Shown piece by piece: positions 23,491 to 35,654 of a stretch of DNA of 64,000 nt; the stretch's first letter is position 1; each line of letters opens with the position of its first letter. Where the stretch lies: contig OZ007570.1 of the NCBI GenBank assembly GCA_963931925.1, positions 70,742,046 to 70,806,045 of the forward strand, in the 5' to 3' direction. A program made the translations under genes and the position numbers. Below the pieces are notes generated by a model that saw nothing but the letters and a program-made list of their open reading frames with translations, made no database searches and was not told where the DNA came from. This DNA comes from Onchidella celtica. Lineage: Eukaryota > Mollusca > Gastropoda > Systellommatophora > Onchidiidae.

Positions 23491-24893
23491 TGTCAAGGTT
23501 AATGTTATAATTGTCGTGCTGGGTCACGACTTGCAAGTACTTGAGTTTTCACGGTCTCGTTGATTATAACCAGCGTAAATTGTCCTTGAACTGTTCTCGT
23601 GAACAGTTTGTTTTTGAAACACTTTTTCTTAGAGATGGAAAGAAAGTGGGGCGAGATAGAATAAATGGATAAGTTAGGAGTGACAGTGCAATTCTCGACC
23701 CCGTGATTTTGATGAACACTTACAAGGGAAGAGAAGGGGTGAATAAGGATAGATAGTTTAAGACGCTTAGTCGCGTTCAGAAATTCGTACATAAAATGTA
23801 GAAAGCACGAGGGTTTAAAGATTTCAGTAATGGTTTTGACATTTTAATTTGACCTTGTCTGTTTTTAGTACAAGGCCGTGACCAACTCCCACGTAGAATC
23901 TATTAATACTGCGAGCTGAGCTCGCATGGATGCACCAATCAAATCTAGGGATTTGGACGGTAATTTGCAGGTGGCTGCACAGTATAAAAGCGTAGCCATA
24001 CCTATGTCCATTACTCCATACAGAAAATTCCATCTGTGCAGGCGTCGGCGTGATTCTGCCAGAAGAATCAGAAGACTGTGGTTTTTATGTCTATGTCCAT
24101 TATAGGCATTGAGATGAAGCCATGTGCTCGATTATGATTTACCCACTGCTGTTGTCTGCTGCTCCCTGGTTCCTTACCAGGGACCAAGTGTAAGTGTTTG
24201 TCTGTTGATGATTCAACAATGAACGAGGAGCTGAACGGAATTTTTCCAGTAGGACAGGATTGCCGCACATGCTAGAAGTGCTACCCAAGAATGCAAGACA
24301 AAGATGTATATTAACTTGCAACTAGATCTAGTATGAATGTTTGGCATACACAACTGTGAATTGGAATTGATTTGTCTGGATGAGGCTGGGGATTGCCAGC
24401 CCATCCTAGAGTAGATCTAACTTAACTACGTCAGTTTGTATTGACGAGCTTGATCCATTATAAGCGGTAGGCACAAATAGCTGAGATGACATTGTCGCCA
24501 GAGACATTAGTATAGTGCTTGATAGATAGTAGGCATACTATATCTGAGAGATAGATAATTAATACTTAAATTGTGAGTGAGTCAGAATGATCTTAATCTT
24601 ATAGGAATCTAGAGGAGACTTCTAGTGACATATTATTGAATTTTCATTTGATGCTGCTGATGTTGTCTTTTTAGTATGTAAGAGATCTAGACAAAATTGT
24701 TAGGAAAGTTAAAGTAATTAAATTTGTGGCCCTGCAGGTCTGTTGATAAAAACTTATTCAGATTGTTATTAGTGTGTGGCATGGTACGAAAGAGTAATTC
24801 ATAAATACCTCTCGATTTTAAAATGCAGTCATAAAACCAATAACCCATAACACCCACTCTGTAACACTATCACCCAGTACCAGACCCGTAACA
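23491..24893 (+). mobile_element. Solo LTR, Gmr1-like family (family B)
   Basis: 1403 bp from TGTCAAGG to CCCGTAACA, flanked by a perfect 5-bp duplication GTGAA (23486-23490 and 24894-24898). It is the inverted counterpart of the left LTR of the element at 44007-53017 and aligns with it end to end at well above 90% by eye. No internal region is present, so it is the product of recombination between two LTRs. The clean duplication suggests a fairly young insertion, older than the element at 44007-53017. Confidence 0.92.
23983..23990 (+). promoter_or_regulatory. TATA box of the family B LTR
   Basis: TATAAAAG about 490 bp inside the LTR, in sense orientation. The LTRs at 44007 and 52103 have a weaker TATATAAGC at the equivalent site, and the Pol II start should lie some 30 bp downstream. 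Confidence 0.5.
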
Positions 24894-26810
24894 GTGAAGA
24901 TAAAAAGACAAACAGAATGAGACACTTCGGAATGGTCAGTTCCTGTCGGTTGTCATAAATTTGGTCCTAACTGGACCAGGGGAGGTAGAAAATGTCACTG
25001 GTCGCATGGCCATCAGGAAAAGATGACAAAATGATGTGAAGAGAAAACCATGTTATTTCTGACAATAGAAATGGGTGAGGGGGAGGGAGCGTAAAGTTTA
25101 CGCCATACTTGTGAAGTTGAAACTGTGGCGATCATCACATCAGCAATAGTGTCAGCAGTCTTTCTCTTCTTCAGAAGAAGATCCAACGTCTCGACGATGG
25201 GCTTTAAATTGGAAGCACTGAAGACTGACCATCAAGCTTGTGTGTTCCTTTGCCAAGCGCATTTTTAACCCTCCTAGTCCAAACCATTTTGGAGTTTTGA
25301 CTTGACGGCTTCCGTGTATCTTGCCTACTGTTTTCATACATGGCATTGTCTTCAACCGCGTATATTGACTTGTGATGTCTGCAGACGAAAGGCTCGTTTT
25401 CCTTTAGTTGTGCTTTCAAAGGTTTCCAGTATTCTCGAGGTTTCAGTTACATTTATCTGTTTTTCTTTGTTTTCAGCAGCCAGAGTGACGTATTGTGATA
25501 TCTCGCTGCATGGCTCCTGATACCGTACTGATCAAATAGACAGGCATTTTTTAGATGCACACCTTTCCATTTGGTATTCGAGCAGCCAATTTGACTTCCA
25601 GTGAAAATAGAACAGTGTAAAATAATGAGGCTGGACTCATTCTTAGCTATGACCATGTAGAATGCTGAAATCAAAAGAATACTTGGCAGTGTAAATCAAA
25701 ACTTAGTCGTTGATGACCGTGGACAGACACTGATCAGATTGGAGAGATCATTCACAAAATTGGAATTTTTGTACATTTAAACTGAAGGAAACCATTTCAA
25801 ACTTTAACACATTTGATGAAGGGGTGCCATTTTCAAGTTTTTCTAATAAATCGCTGCCTGCTAACACGCCACCCCGAGACGATGGGAATAGTCCAATTAT
25901 CTACGTTCTACACGTGTCGGCTGGCTGGGAGGTGGAACGTTTGGCATTTTGTGTTTGTATGAATTACTTGTACTTGGCCAAATACTTCGTCTCCCCGGTC
26001 CCCAATACCAGATTCTGATGCCGACAATGGTGTTAGAACCGTGCCCAGCACTATCGAACACTTTTTAGTATAGATGAACAGATGTTTTACCAGACCTATG
26101 TCTATCTCCCTGTCCGCCATCATGTTGATTGCAACCGCAGGTTTTGGCAGATATTAATAAAAAATAAAACTCTTTTGCACTTCAAATATATTAAAAGAAG
26201 TTTTCCTTCGCAAAACAATGGTTACTTTGTCAAGTCAAATATTTAAATGTAGTACTGCAATTCAAATCAATTGAAAAACCAATGCTGTAAGGTTGGTCTT
26301 GGGCAGACAATGTTCTTTTGTTCAGAAAGATGTGCAACGCTCACAATACTACAGAGGCAACGTATTCGCTTATTACAATATTATCTGTATCCTGCTGAGA
26401 GGTTAGATACCATGCAGTTTCCATTATGTTAATACGCAAAAAAGGCATTATGATACGTGAGTAACGTAACAATGATACAAAATAATAAAATTTGTTTTTC
26501 AAAAAAAGAAAAAGTCAGTCATCTTTTATATGTATCACATCATAATATATCATCACTTTTTGTGGACCAATCTTTCTTGTTCCAAAGTGAATTTCAAACA
26601 TTCGTATTACATGTCCTAACAAAGAACTGGACCACTGTGGCCAAGGTAAATCACTCTAATGTGTTAAAAAAATGATAGAATTCCGTCCAGTGAAGGAAAT
26701 AAACACAGACAGTTGTTGTTTTTTTTACTCTCCGATAAACTTGTAAAGAGCTCTCAGACGGTTAGAGAAATACATCGAGGTGAAGTAAAGCGTTCATCTT
26801 TTTTATTAAA
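24894..26810. other. Spacer with possible decayed coding on the minus strand
   Basis: Between about 25100 and 25680 the minus strand carries several adjoining open pieces in different frames with protein-like composition (for example TLDLLLKKRKTADTIADVM). They look like a decayed exon or transposase scrap, but no family is recognised. The rest is AT-rich spacer. Confidence 0.35.
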
Positions 26811-27563
26811 TTGGGGTAGCCAAACAGCTGTTCCCGAGCCACTTGGGGCTCTTCAACCTTCAAAATATTACGCGGCTCGTAGAAATTATGTTGGCTGAGC
26901 TGTTTTTCAGCATTGTTAATATAAAAGACAAATAAGAAAAAACAGTGAAGCTTTTTACACTGTTTACTTTGTATGACATGAGACACCACTAGTTTCAAAG
27001 GTAAGTTATTGTTCATGCTTAGTAAAAAATACATAAAAATTAATGTTAAATCCTAATTTGAATACTATATCTGGATGAGGCACTGATCTTTGGTGCTGAG
27101 GGAAGGAATAATGGGAAGCAGAGGGCTTTAAAAAAGTGCAGGTTAGTAAGATTTATTTCAGACTCGTTATTTAAAATAGATCAGTGTATAGAATAAGACA
27201 TTGATCTGTGCAGACTTAATTGGTGTACTTCTCAGATAAGTATTGTTTACAAGTGCTTGTGATCATTTTTGAAGGAAGATGAGGTCATTAAAAAACAATC
27301 ATCAGTCTAAGGTTTGAAAACATTTGGTATAATATGTACTTTGTTTTTACTGAAAGTAATACAAATGAACAGTTTTACAAACTGCCTACATGAGTAGCCT
27401 AAGTTGTTTCCAGCATCTGTTTCCTGATAATTACAAAACATTTATGTAATCAAATTTACATATAACAATAAAAGCATTTCTGTAAATTTTGTTCATATCG
27501 TGTGGCTCTCGAACATGTGACGGTGTATGTGGCTCTTACATTAAGCAAGTTTGGCCAGCCCTG
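26811..27563. mobile_element. hAT-like non-autonomous element
   Basis: The left end has 'ggggtagccaaac' followed by 'gagccacttggggctcttc'. The right end, read on the minus strand, has CAGGGCTGGCCAAAC followed by 'aagagccacatac'. Inverted GG(C/T)(A/G)GCCAAAC ends with GAGCCACATG/GGCTCTT next to them are typical of many animal hAT elements. The 753-bp interior has no transposase. An 8-bp target duplication is not clear, so the exact ends could shift by a few bases. Confidence 0.45.
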
Positions 27564-27859
27564 CTTTATACCGCTTTGTTTGCTCTGTGTTATATCAGAA
27601 ATCAGCCGTCTCCGGTAACGGCAAATGTTTCTTTCTTCAAACTTAACATTCTCTGACATACCTCCTTTAAGTGATACTACATGATACAATCATTCACTGG
27701 TAGGAAAGGTGAACATTTTCACAATAACTGAAAGGGTGGATTGATAGCAATATCACTATCATCAAACTAGATGTAAATAAATATTTTTTTCAGATTTTAT
27801 TTTTAACTCTTTCATTGTATGCTCATGACTGTGTTGTGAATACCGCTAACCTTATATTA

Positions 27860-28909
27860 TTAATATATTTTTTTCCCTGTTGTAATTCCTAGAACAGATC
27901 GGTGTTGATTACGTAAGAAACAACCAAAAAAGTCCTTGAAGCCTTTTCTATAGTTATTATTGTTGATGACATAGACACACAAATTACCTGCACTGTTGAA
28001 GCAAATCAGAAGTCGTTGTATCGGGAGCAAAAGATAATAACAATACACGTTAGTATCCATTCTTTGAAGACAGAACAGGTTCAACCCATAGGCGGATCCA
28101 TTAAACATGATATACAATATACAAACAGATAACAAAGTTTTGGTTGTTTTGGTAACTTTCTTAATTTGATCATTCCCATTTCTTTTTGTCTTGTACTGCA
28201 TTTTCTTACGTCTGTCTAACTGTCTCGTGACTAGCACACTAATGATGACAGAACCGACAGTGTCTATCGTAAGTGGCACAGAGCTTGTAAGCTGATTTGT
28301 CGTATTTTCGATGATGTAGTAGATTCCCCTCGATTTGTGTTCTATTAAGAGGTTGCTTCTTACAGGTAAGAAATACGTCCGTTCGGTGTTGTTAAACTGG
28401 GCCAATTTGGCAAAGATCAAGTCGTAAAACTGTGACACAGAAAGAATGATGCAAAGGCAAAATATCATAATGTATGCACGAGCTGGTGTCAAAATCAAAT
28501 GAAACTTCAAAGGAAAAATTATGGCAATCAGTCGTTCAATAGTTATAAATACAGGTAAAGCACAAGAACAAAACATTCCTACAAACTGAGTTACAAAACA
28601 AATATATAAAATAACGAACAATACCATATTAACTTGTCTAGAAAAGTGGAGACCTAGAGGCTGGGAATTAAATATCAGAACGTAAACAAAATTTGTACAA
28701 CTAATGAGAAATACAAAATCAAAAACTGAGAGTGCCAAAAGAAATATGTTTGACGTTCTGTGAAGTCCTTGACGAGAAATGACGATGCAGGCAGCAAGAT
28801 TACCCATGGCCAGGACGACAGCAATGGGGACTGTGATTGGTATTTCCAGTAACCACACGACGTATAGCATATCTGGCATTCGGATATTGATGATCTGCGT
28901 TGAATTCAT
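27860..28909 (-). CDS. Class A GPCR, chemosensory-receptor paralogue
   Basis: 349 residues from the ATG at 28907-28909 (cacaaaATGAATTC) to TAA at 27860. The frame stays open 16 codons further up but without another ATG. Numbered from that ATG: TM1 about 14-43 with GN (AMGNLAACIV); TM2 about 54-80 (LALSVFDF, where the usual Ala-Asp is Phe-Asp); TM3 about 94-125 ending in ERLIAIIFP; TM4 about 145-165; TM5 about 208-229; TM6 about 255-280 (KTLLSVCILYIMFN); TM7 about 294-315 with NSAGNLCVY in the NPxxY position; then a basic tail of about 30 residues. N2 is in an N-glycosylation sequon (NST). It shares KFHLILTP, ERLIA and the TM6/TM7 signatures with the receptor at 16468-17487, on the opposite strand, so the two form a diverged local pair. 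The ligand is unknown. Confidence 0.9.
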   Translation of the reverse strand: MNSTQIINIRMPDMLYVVWLLEIPITVPIAVVLAMGNLAACIVISRQGLHRTSNIFLLALSVFDFVFLISCTNFVYVLIFNSQPLGLHFSRQVNMVLFVILYICFVTQFVGMFCSCALPVFITIERLIAIIFPLKFHLILTPARAYIMIFCLCIILSVSQFYDLIFAKLAQFNNTERTYFLPVRSNLLIEHKSRGIYYIIENTTNQLTSSVPLTIDTVGSVIISVLVTRQLDRRKKMQYKTKRNGNDQIKKVTKTTKTLLSVCILYIMFNGSAYGLNLFCLQRMDTNVYCYYLLLPIQRLLICFNSAGNLCVYVINNNNYRKGFKDFFGCFLRNQHRSVLGITTGKKIY

Positions 28910-30086
28910 TTTGTGCTGTATGATTCCTACTGGAGACGAGCCAAAGAAAAATATCAACGGAACTTTCTAACCAGTCCGGCCAAAGAAATCGAAATTAGGC
29001 TTCAAAATATCGATATCGCGATTTTGTACTTTTCGGTTAGTTTATCCATTTAGGAACACAATTTTACTAACCAAATGTCAATTTTGAATGTTTATAACCC
29101 TGAAATATGCCTTTTAGTGAGGTGGGGGGGGGGGGGGGTCAAGAAAAAAAGCATAAGAATCATGCCATTTTGGGCCGCAAAACTAGCCCTAAATAACATC
29201 TTAGTGTCGCTATCTAAACCCTCTACTCCTCCGTACACATCTGTCATAAGCCTTGGGTAGTTTGGAAATCATTCTTGAGGCCCAGCACACCAGTAATGAT
29301 GACTTTAACCATGTGTAATTCGTTTCAATAACATTTTTATTGAAAAAATTTCAAATCCGATTTTCTCGAAATTGCACTTTTGATCATTGGTTTGTGAACT
29401 AGTTTTTTATTTATTGACCAATTGGTATACAATTTGGCTAACAACATGTTTGAACAAATGGAAAAAAATCATACAGAAGGAAATTTGTTTAACTTTTCAT
29501 TTTTTTTTTTTTTGGTTTAATTTTTTTTCTGATAGAAAATAAGAAAAAATGGAATTCCACTACATACCATTTTCAAAAATTTATAACAAAAATCTGTCAA
29601 AGATATCAAAATTCCCTTCCGTATAAAGATTTTAATTGGATTGAATGAAACATAAAACAAGTTTCAAATAAATCCAGTAAAAATTGGCGAAGCCTATCTA
29701 TATTGAATTTGGTACTTTTTGGGGACTCAGAATCCAAGATGGCGGCGCTTCCATGGCAACCATATGACAATTTTTTTTTTACTTTTTTTTTCTGCTAATT
29801 CAGACAACCAGAATTCGATTATAATAGTTGAAATTGTCTATTTCTCATAATAACAAAAACCGCCTTCAGAACACGCGCCCCTGCCCCCTCCCCCCTTAAT
29901 TGTTTACTTATGATTTTCATCAAATCTTATAGAATGAGTTTGATTCAGAAGATGATAATTCCATCTGGAAAAGAGAAACAGTTGATATATTTATTTATCT
30001 ATTGAGATTTAAATGCCTTGTTCTACGAGCAGTAAAAGACGAAATGCACAGGCTCTGACCGAAAATAATCTGGACAAGAACGTCAG
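28910..30086. other. AT-rich spacer
   Basis: No gene. It holds a 12-14 bp G run near 29124, several T runs, and a short G+C-rich island containing 'aagatggcggc' near 29740. No repeat ends are visible. Confidence 0.5.
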
Positions 30087-31165
30087 TGTCACTTGGAGTG
30101 AGCGAAGATCAATAATTACGGGGAGAAGGAGGTATAGTAATATTAACTCACGGCAGACAATTAATGGAAAGCGTGGAATGTTGTGAGTTGGGGATTGGAC
30201 GAGGCGAGATCTGTGTGCTTACCAGTCACTGCACACAGAGAGTCCTAAGGGAACGGACGCAAGAGAGAGCCCAGAGGGCGAACATAAAGAGAGCAGTCGG
30301 AAGACTAGTGTTAGTGTTGTTTTCCAGTGATGACTGGTAGGTTGAACTATGATTGATAATTGATGTACTATATTCTTCTGATGACCATGATGTAAATAAG
30401 TTATATGCGAGGAGTGTGCAAGTCATGTGCTACTGTATTAATAGATGTGAACATAGAGCGAGATCTGTACGTTGGGAGTGTGGATTCCTAGCCTAGTCTG
30501 AGTACTGTGTAATACGGTGGAGGTGTGTTACAGAAGAGAGGCGCAGCTGTGTGGTGAGTGAACTGTGGAATGTGTATGTACGCTTGATGGTTCGTAATGA
30601 GTGGTGAAGTGGATAGTAAGTGTCTGATGTTATAGAGATGTGGTGTTATTCTTATAGGTGCCGGGGTCGGGCAGTGAGGCCACCCGCGGTGGACGGACAC
30701 AGGCCGGGGGACAGACTGTGGAGCTGTGCGGACAAGGGCGTAAGGCCGACAGGCAGCCCAGCAGCAGTGGCAGTCTGGTTCGGGGAATTGGGCTAGCTAT
30801 ATTGTTAAGTTATGTACATGATAGGATTTTACTACGAAGTGTGCATGTGTTAATATTAAGTTATGTACATGATCGTTCGTTAGTACGACTTATACAGGGG
30901 TTGATGTTAGGTCGAGTAGGGGCCTGGAAAGTCAGAGTGTAAAGCATTGACTGTACGGTTGTGGAACCGGAGATAGGGTGACTGTGGGAAGAATGGCCAT
31001 TGTATGGTATTTGAATTGACCATTGTATTGTATGTAATTGAACGTATTTTTAATATATAATAAATGTGTGAGCCTGTTTGGTTGTTCTGTTAAGTGTTGT
31101 ACTTGTTCGTTTGTGATTGTTGTCCTGTCATAATAAGTACATTTTCCAGTTTGGAATTTGTTACA
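30087..31165 (+). mobile_element. Solo LTR, family A
   Basis: 1079 bp from TGTCACTTGGAG to TTTGTTACA, flanked by a perfect 5-bp duplication GTCAG (30082-30086 and 31166-31170). It aligns with 9683-10834 along its length, including the TGATGACTGGTAGGTTGAAC block near 30328 and the AATAAATGTGTGAG signal near 31060. There is no internal region, so this is a recombined fossil. The length and 5-bp duplication suit gypsy- or BEL-type integrases, but the family cannot be named from the LTR alone. Confidence 0.88.
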
Positions 31166-32135
31166 GTCAGGTTGACAGGCGGTGCTTTTTACTTGCGTTA
31201 TAGATACAAAATAATGTACTGTAACATTTGAGCAACCGGTATTTGGTTGCCCTAATGCTTTGCTTTCCCACACTGCCATACTGTTCCCACCATATTGGAA
31301 ACCTGCAGCTCTAGTTTTGTGGTAACAAAAACCAAGCCAGGATGTTTGTATTTGCCATCATGCAATGTGCTGCTTATGGCGACACCTGGGTATTCCACTT
31401 TTAGAGTGACCACCTTCCTTTATCTGAAACTTAATAAATAGATAACGGTCATTTTCCGCCTCTCACAGTTTTTTTCATTATCTTTTGCTGGGCTAGCTTT
31501 CAGCAATCAGGTATCTAAAGGTAAGATCAATTAAACGGGAAATTTAAAATCTAAGCGAAACAAGTCCGTGTTAAAAATCCAACAGAAAAAGGCCCGTGCT
31601 GTGGAGTATGTCTATGAATTTTGTAAATATGATAAACGTCAGTTAAATCGACATGTAGAGTTCGGTCTTTCAGAAATGGCAAGATCTGCTGCGGGTCCAG
31701 ATCAGAGAAGAATTCTTTCATGGAACCTCAAGCATAGTCTGCACATTCGGTGGTGGTGGTGGTGGTGGTTGGGGGGGGGGGGGGGTATTAATCTTGGACA
31801 TATTGTTATTAATTTGATGTTTGTTGGCCCCATCTTTCTTGCCACAGGGATAGTGGCAGTAAAAGCTGGAATATTATTTTTAAGAAATAAATTAATTAAA
31901 AAGAAAAAAAAAAACGCAGAGCTTCCTTCTGGTAAGGACATATGAAGGGCTAGTTTATTTCAGATGAATGATCTTTTTTGGTTGTTTCATCTAGATCACA
32001 GGTGTAGATTTATGTTTATGAGTGCAATAGAGTATTGGGGAGGTCCCACTGATTCGACTGAAAATTCAAGGTTTTTCTTACTCGGGACACAATTACATGT
32101 TAGTGGACTGACTTGGCCTGAAAAAACCACTAAAA
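31166..32135. other. Spacer with (GGT)n/(G)n tract
   Basis: A (GGT)n run followed by about 13 G at 31751-31786. A 125-codon plus-strand frame crosses it (31568-31945), with a Trp/Gly run made by the repeat and a Lys run at its end. I recognise no domain. Confidence 0.45.
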
Positions 32136-32270
32136 CCTGCACTTCTGATTAGAAAGGAATTACTTGGCATAGCAATACCTTATTCCAAACCAAAACATTT
32201 TAGGGTAGGACACAAGTGGTGGCTGCATTATTTGACCCTAATTTGCATAATTCAAAATGGTGGCCACATA
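32136..32270 (+). repeat. Left terminal inverted repeat
   Basis: Begins CCTGCACTTCTGATTAGAAA. The second matching block, starting at TTTTAGGGTAGG (32199), runs to TGGCCACAT, with a handful of mismatches to the right end. Confidence 0.8.
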
Positions 32271-33020
32271 AAGCAATGAAAAACATAACATATTATATTT
32301 TTCAATCTAAAAAAGCTACAAATATAATTTTGGTATCCTTACTATGGTTTTCAATGCTGGAGAATTCAATGGAATGGAAAGAATTGCCATAAAATCATAA
32401 ATGTTTTATTAAAAACTCAAATAACAACCTGATAGCCCCAAATTAATTCTCGTATGAAATAAAATAAATAAAAACTAAAACCAAAACAACAAATGTAACT
32501 TCATGTTTCCAGAATTCAATCATGTAATTAAATGTTTAGTGTGCTAAAAAGAATAAAATGTAGTAATCATACATAACACCAAATTAAATTGGAATTTACA
32601 TAAATCAAAGTGCGTCTGGCATATGACTCATAAAATTAAAAAATGCATAGGGTATAATCAGCATCTTCTTTTGTATCGCAACTCGTACAATGAATGAAAG
32701 AAATAATAGCTTATAGTATTCAAATAATTTTTCTCCTTTGCACAAACTGAAAATATTGTAATAACAGTGGAACGACATGATAAAACTGCAAGAGATACAA
32801 ATGGAAGGCATATATTAAAATGAAAAAAATTATGTAAACTTAAGTACACTGATAGTCTTTAACTACTATGTGACCTTAGTTCATGTCAGCAGAACAGTAT
32901 GTAGCCGCTAAGACACAGGTAGTAATTACTAACTTAAGAATTATGCATTAAATATTCTGCTGATTATTCTTATTTTTACACAATTGTGCCTTCAATAATA
33001 CATAATTTGCTATGTACGAT

Positions 33021-35388
33021 TTACTTGACTGGATTGTAACAAGTTCCCCGATAAGTACACAATGTGCTGCAATTTATCTTGGCTGTACAACATTTACAAG
33101 GTGGTTTGCAAATCTTCTTGCAATGGCAAGTAACAAAAGTTTGAGTTTTGGAAATCAATGGTTTGGTTAACCATAGAGGCTGCCAGCTATTGGTATCACT
33201 TTCCTTCATCCAACCCCATTTTGAATAATCAGGCATAGCAGGGCAATTGATCAACGTTTGTCCCCATACATGACCTACTTAATATGCAGCCCAAAGAATG
33301 TGTTGAAAGAAAGAATCTTTGGGCGGGGGGGGGGGGGCATATGTTTAAAGTCTTGGTCTTTGTAAATGAAAAGTTCAAGACGAGCAGCCTTGACAGATGT
33401 GATCTCTGAGGAATTGTCGTAGAGTCGAACAACAAATGCCTCTATGTGGGACATGATATCATGATCAATGCATTGTGGAAATGTTGACAAATGGAGCAGG
33501 GCTGGAGTTAGGTTTGGAAATTCTTGCCACACATTCCAAGCTGTTTTCTTCCCGTTCTCGTAAAATGCTTAAGTGGTGTCGCACCCTGTCACGGAGTGAA
33601 ATGCTAACAGAGCTCGAAACTTTGCTGGGCCCAGGTGTTGTGCAATAAGGTGAGCAGGAATGTACTTGTGCGCCTTACCACATCCAAAGGAAATCCGCAA
33701 TTCATCAAGACAGAGATCCTGAACACATGAGACAGCAATAACCACAACATCACTGTCAATGGAACGAATTACGATCCGTTTGAAATCGTGAAGCCTGGCA
33801 TCAGCAACATGGACGAAAATGCGGGTATCTGCTTCTTCGTGTGTACAGGGAGCAAAGCCCTTGTGATGTTGATCTGTCAGGAGAACTGAGCACACTTTCT
33901 CCAAATGTAGAAACTACTGTATTTCTTTGTCTTCTACATATATTTTCTGGGTTTGTTCTGCTAATATAGAAAACAACTCAGTTTTGTTTGCATCAACAGG
34001 CAAAAAAGTCTACCAGTTTCCTGGCATTCTGCCGAACACCTTCACCTCGTCTTTGCCAAGTACCAAACAACATTCAGTCGACAAACATTTTGAAGGCAAG
34101 AAAGAATGTAAGGTACCAAAAACATGGTCAGCATATTCCTTGAATGTTGACACAAAACTCGGCCTTAATGACTGTACAACATAAGCTCCATCGAGAATCA
34201 TAACATCAGCAGTGTGTCGAAGCTGAAAATTCTACCTCTGATTCCAAGCATTTTCTGATTTCCCATTTGGTTCCTTTGTGCATCTGGTGCTGAAGAAAGG
34301 CTTGGTGGAATTTCACTATTCTCGTGAGAAAAGATGTCCTCATCAATTTCCCTTCCTGCATGTCCCGAAAGCATCATGTGCACTACTTAAGATCTTTCCT
34401 CTTTGAGAGATGCAATGTCAGACTTGTCTTTGCTTTGTGGAAATTTTGTTGAAAGCAGTGGCAATTTGTTGAGATGAATCTTTGCTGACCATGGAATTGA
34501 ATCTCTTTGTATTCGCTGTGAAAATAATTCATCATACTTCTTGCTTCCAGTTTCAGTGATAGTCATCACTGTGCTAACAATATTGTAGCCCATGACTTGA
34601 GATGTTTCTAGTGAGTCCAGATCACAGGTATCTTCTAAAAAAAGGATTGCCTAATTCAGGAAATGTATTGATCAACGAGTTTGTGTCTTCTTTGAAAGTT
34701 TCTTGGAATTTTTTGTACTGCTTATGATGTTTGTTTCTTAAGGACGGTGGAGTCTGCTCAAATTCACGGCATAAGGTGTTGAAGACTTCCAAGGTACAAA
34801 TGAAAATTGGCTGTACGGTTTGCTTTCACAAACTGAAGCACTGTTAGCTCCAGTTCCATGGTTTGGTGCCAATACATGAATTGAGGCTCTTTGTCCCGTT
34901 GTTGCTGTATCCAGAGTTCAAGTGACAGAGGTTCATCCATTACGCCTGTTCTCAAGTATTCCAGATAAGCTTGCTGCAAGAGCGAATAAAGGGTGAGCGC
35001 TGTGATTTGATGCATATAACGTGCCCTAATCAGATGAGACACTTTGAGAAGAAAGCCAGCGACACCACTGGATACTAATCCACTGTTTGTAAGAAGAGAT
35101 GTCCACCCATTGCCTTCAGGCTAGTCGCCAAGACAGTCATATTACATGTTCTCAGTACGCATGGCACCAAGCATCACAACAATTGTCCTCACCAAGAGTG
35201 TTGGAGTATGTCCATTGGATCTTTTTAGCCACAGTGAAAAAAGGCTGGTCCATAACCATGACTGGTGTTTGTCCTGGATTGAGGTGGTTTGTAACCGCAC
35301 ATGCTATCATCATTCCATGGTGCACCATCATTGGACAATGAGCTGATTCGAGGAAAAGTGGAAGCATCATTGATGGCGTAATAGGCAT
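33021..35388 (-). pseudogene. Decayed transposon protein with XPG-like nuclease signature
   Basis: Read on the minus strand the fragments keep a fixed order. 35388-35152 has NHLNPGQTPVMVMDQPFF. 35042-34764 has HLIRARYMHQITALTLYSLL and LELTVLQFVK. 33904-33569 has HEEADTRIFVHVADAR, IRSIDSDVVVIAVS and SVTGCDTT. 33532-33275 covers a VVRLYDNSS-type segment. 33254-33021 ends in a Cys-rich tail (CHCKKICKPPCKCC...LC...C). The Glu-Asp, Asp-x-Asp and GCD motifs are placed as in XPG/FEN1-like nucleases (inference). The reading frame changes between fragments and a run of 13 G interrupts it near 33325, so at least four frame breaks are present. The fragments jointly cover only part of the usual protein. 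Confidence 0.7.
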
Positions 35389-35654
35389 GTGCTGTTGTCC
35401 AAGTTTGTTAGCATTATAAGCAGCCCAATCGTTGGCACATATTGTTTCTTTAGCAAGAAGCTTTGACTCATGACTCAGGCAGTCATAAGCATCATTTAAA
35501 GTTTCCTTTAAGGATGTAATGGTAGGTTAAAGTGCAAAAAAGTTGAAATTTTGGATAAAGCAGACCTTATCAATTTTATCCCTTCTGTTGAATTTATGCC
35601 ATATTTTAACTAGAAGTTATGCTTCTTTCTAATTGGTGGTACATGTACTGCTCT

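Noticed and set aside
31568-31945. 125-codon plus-strand frame as a gene
   Set aside because: Much of it is a Trp/Gly run from (GGT)n and poly-G and a Lys run from poly-A; no domain is seen.
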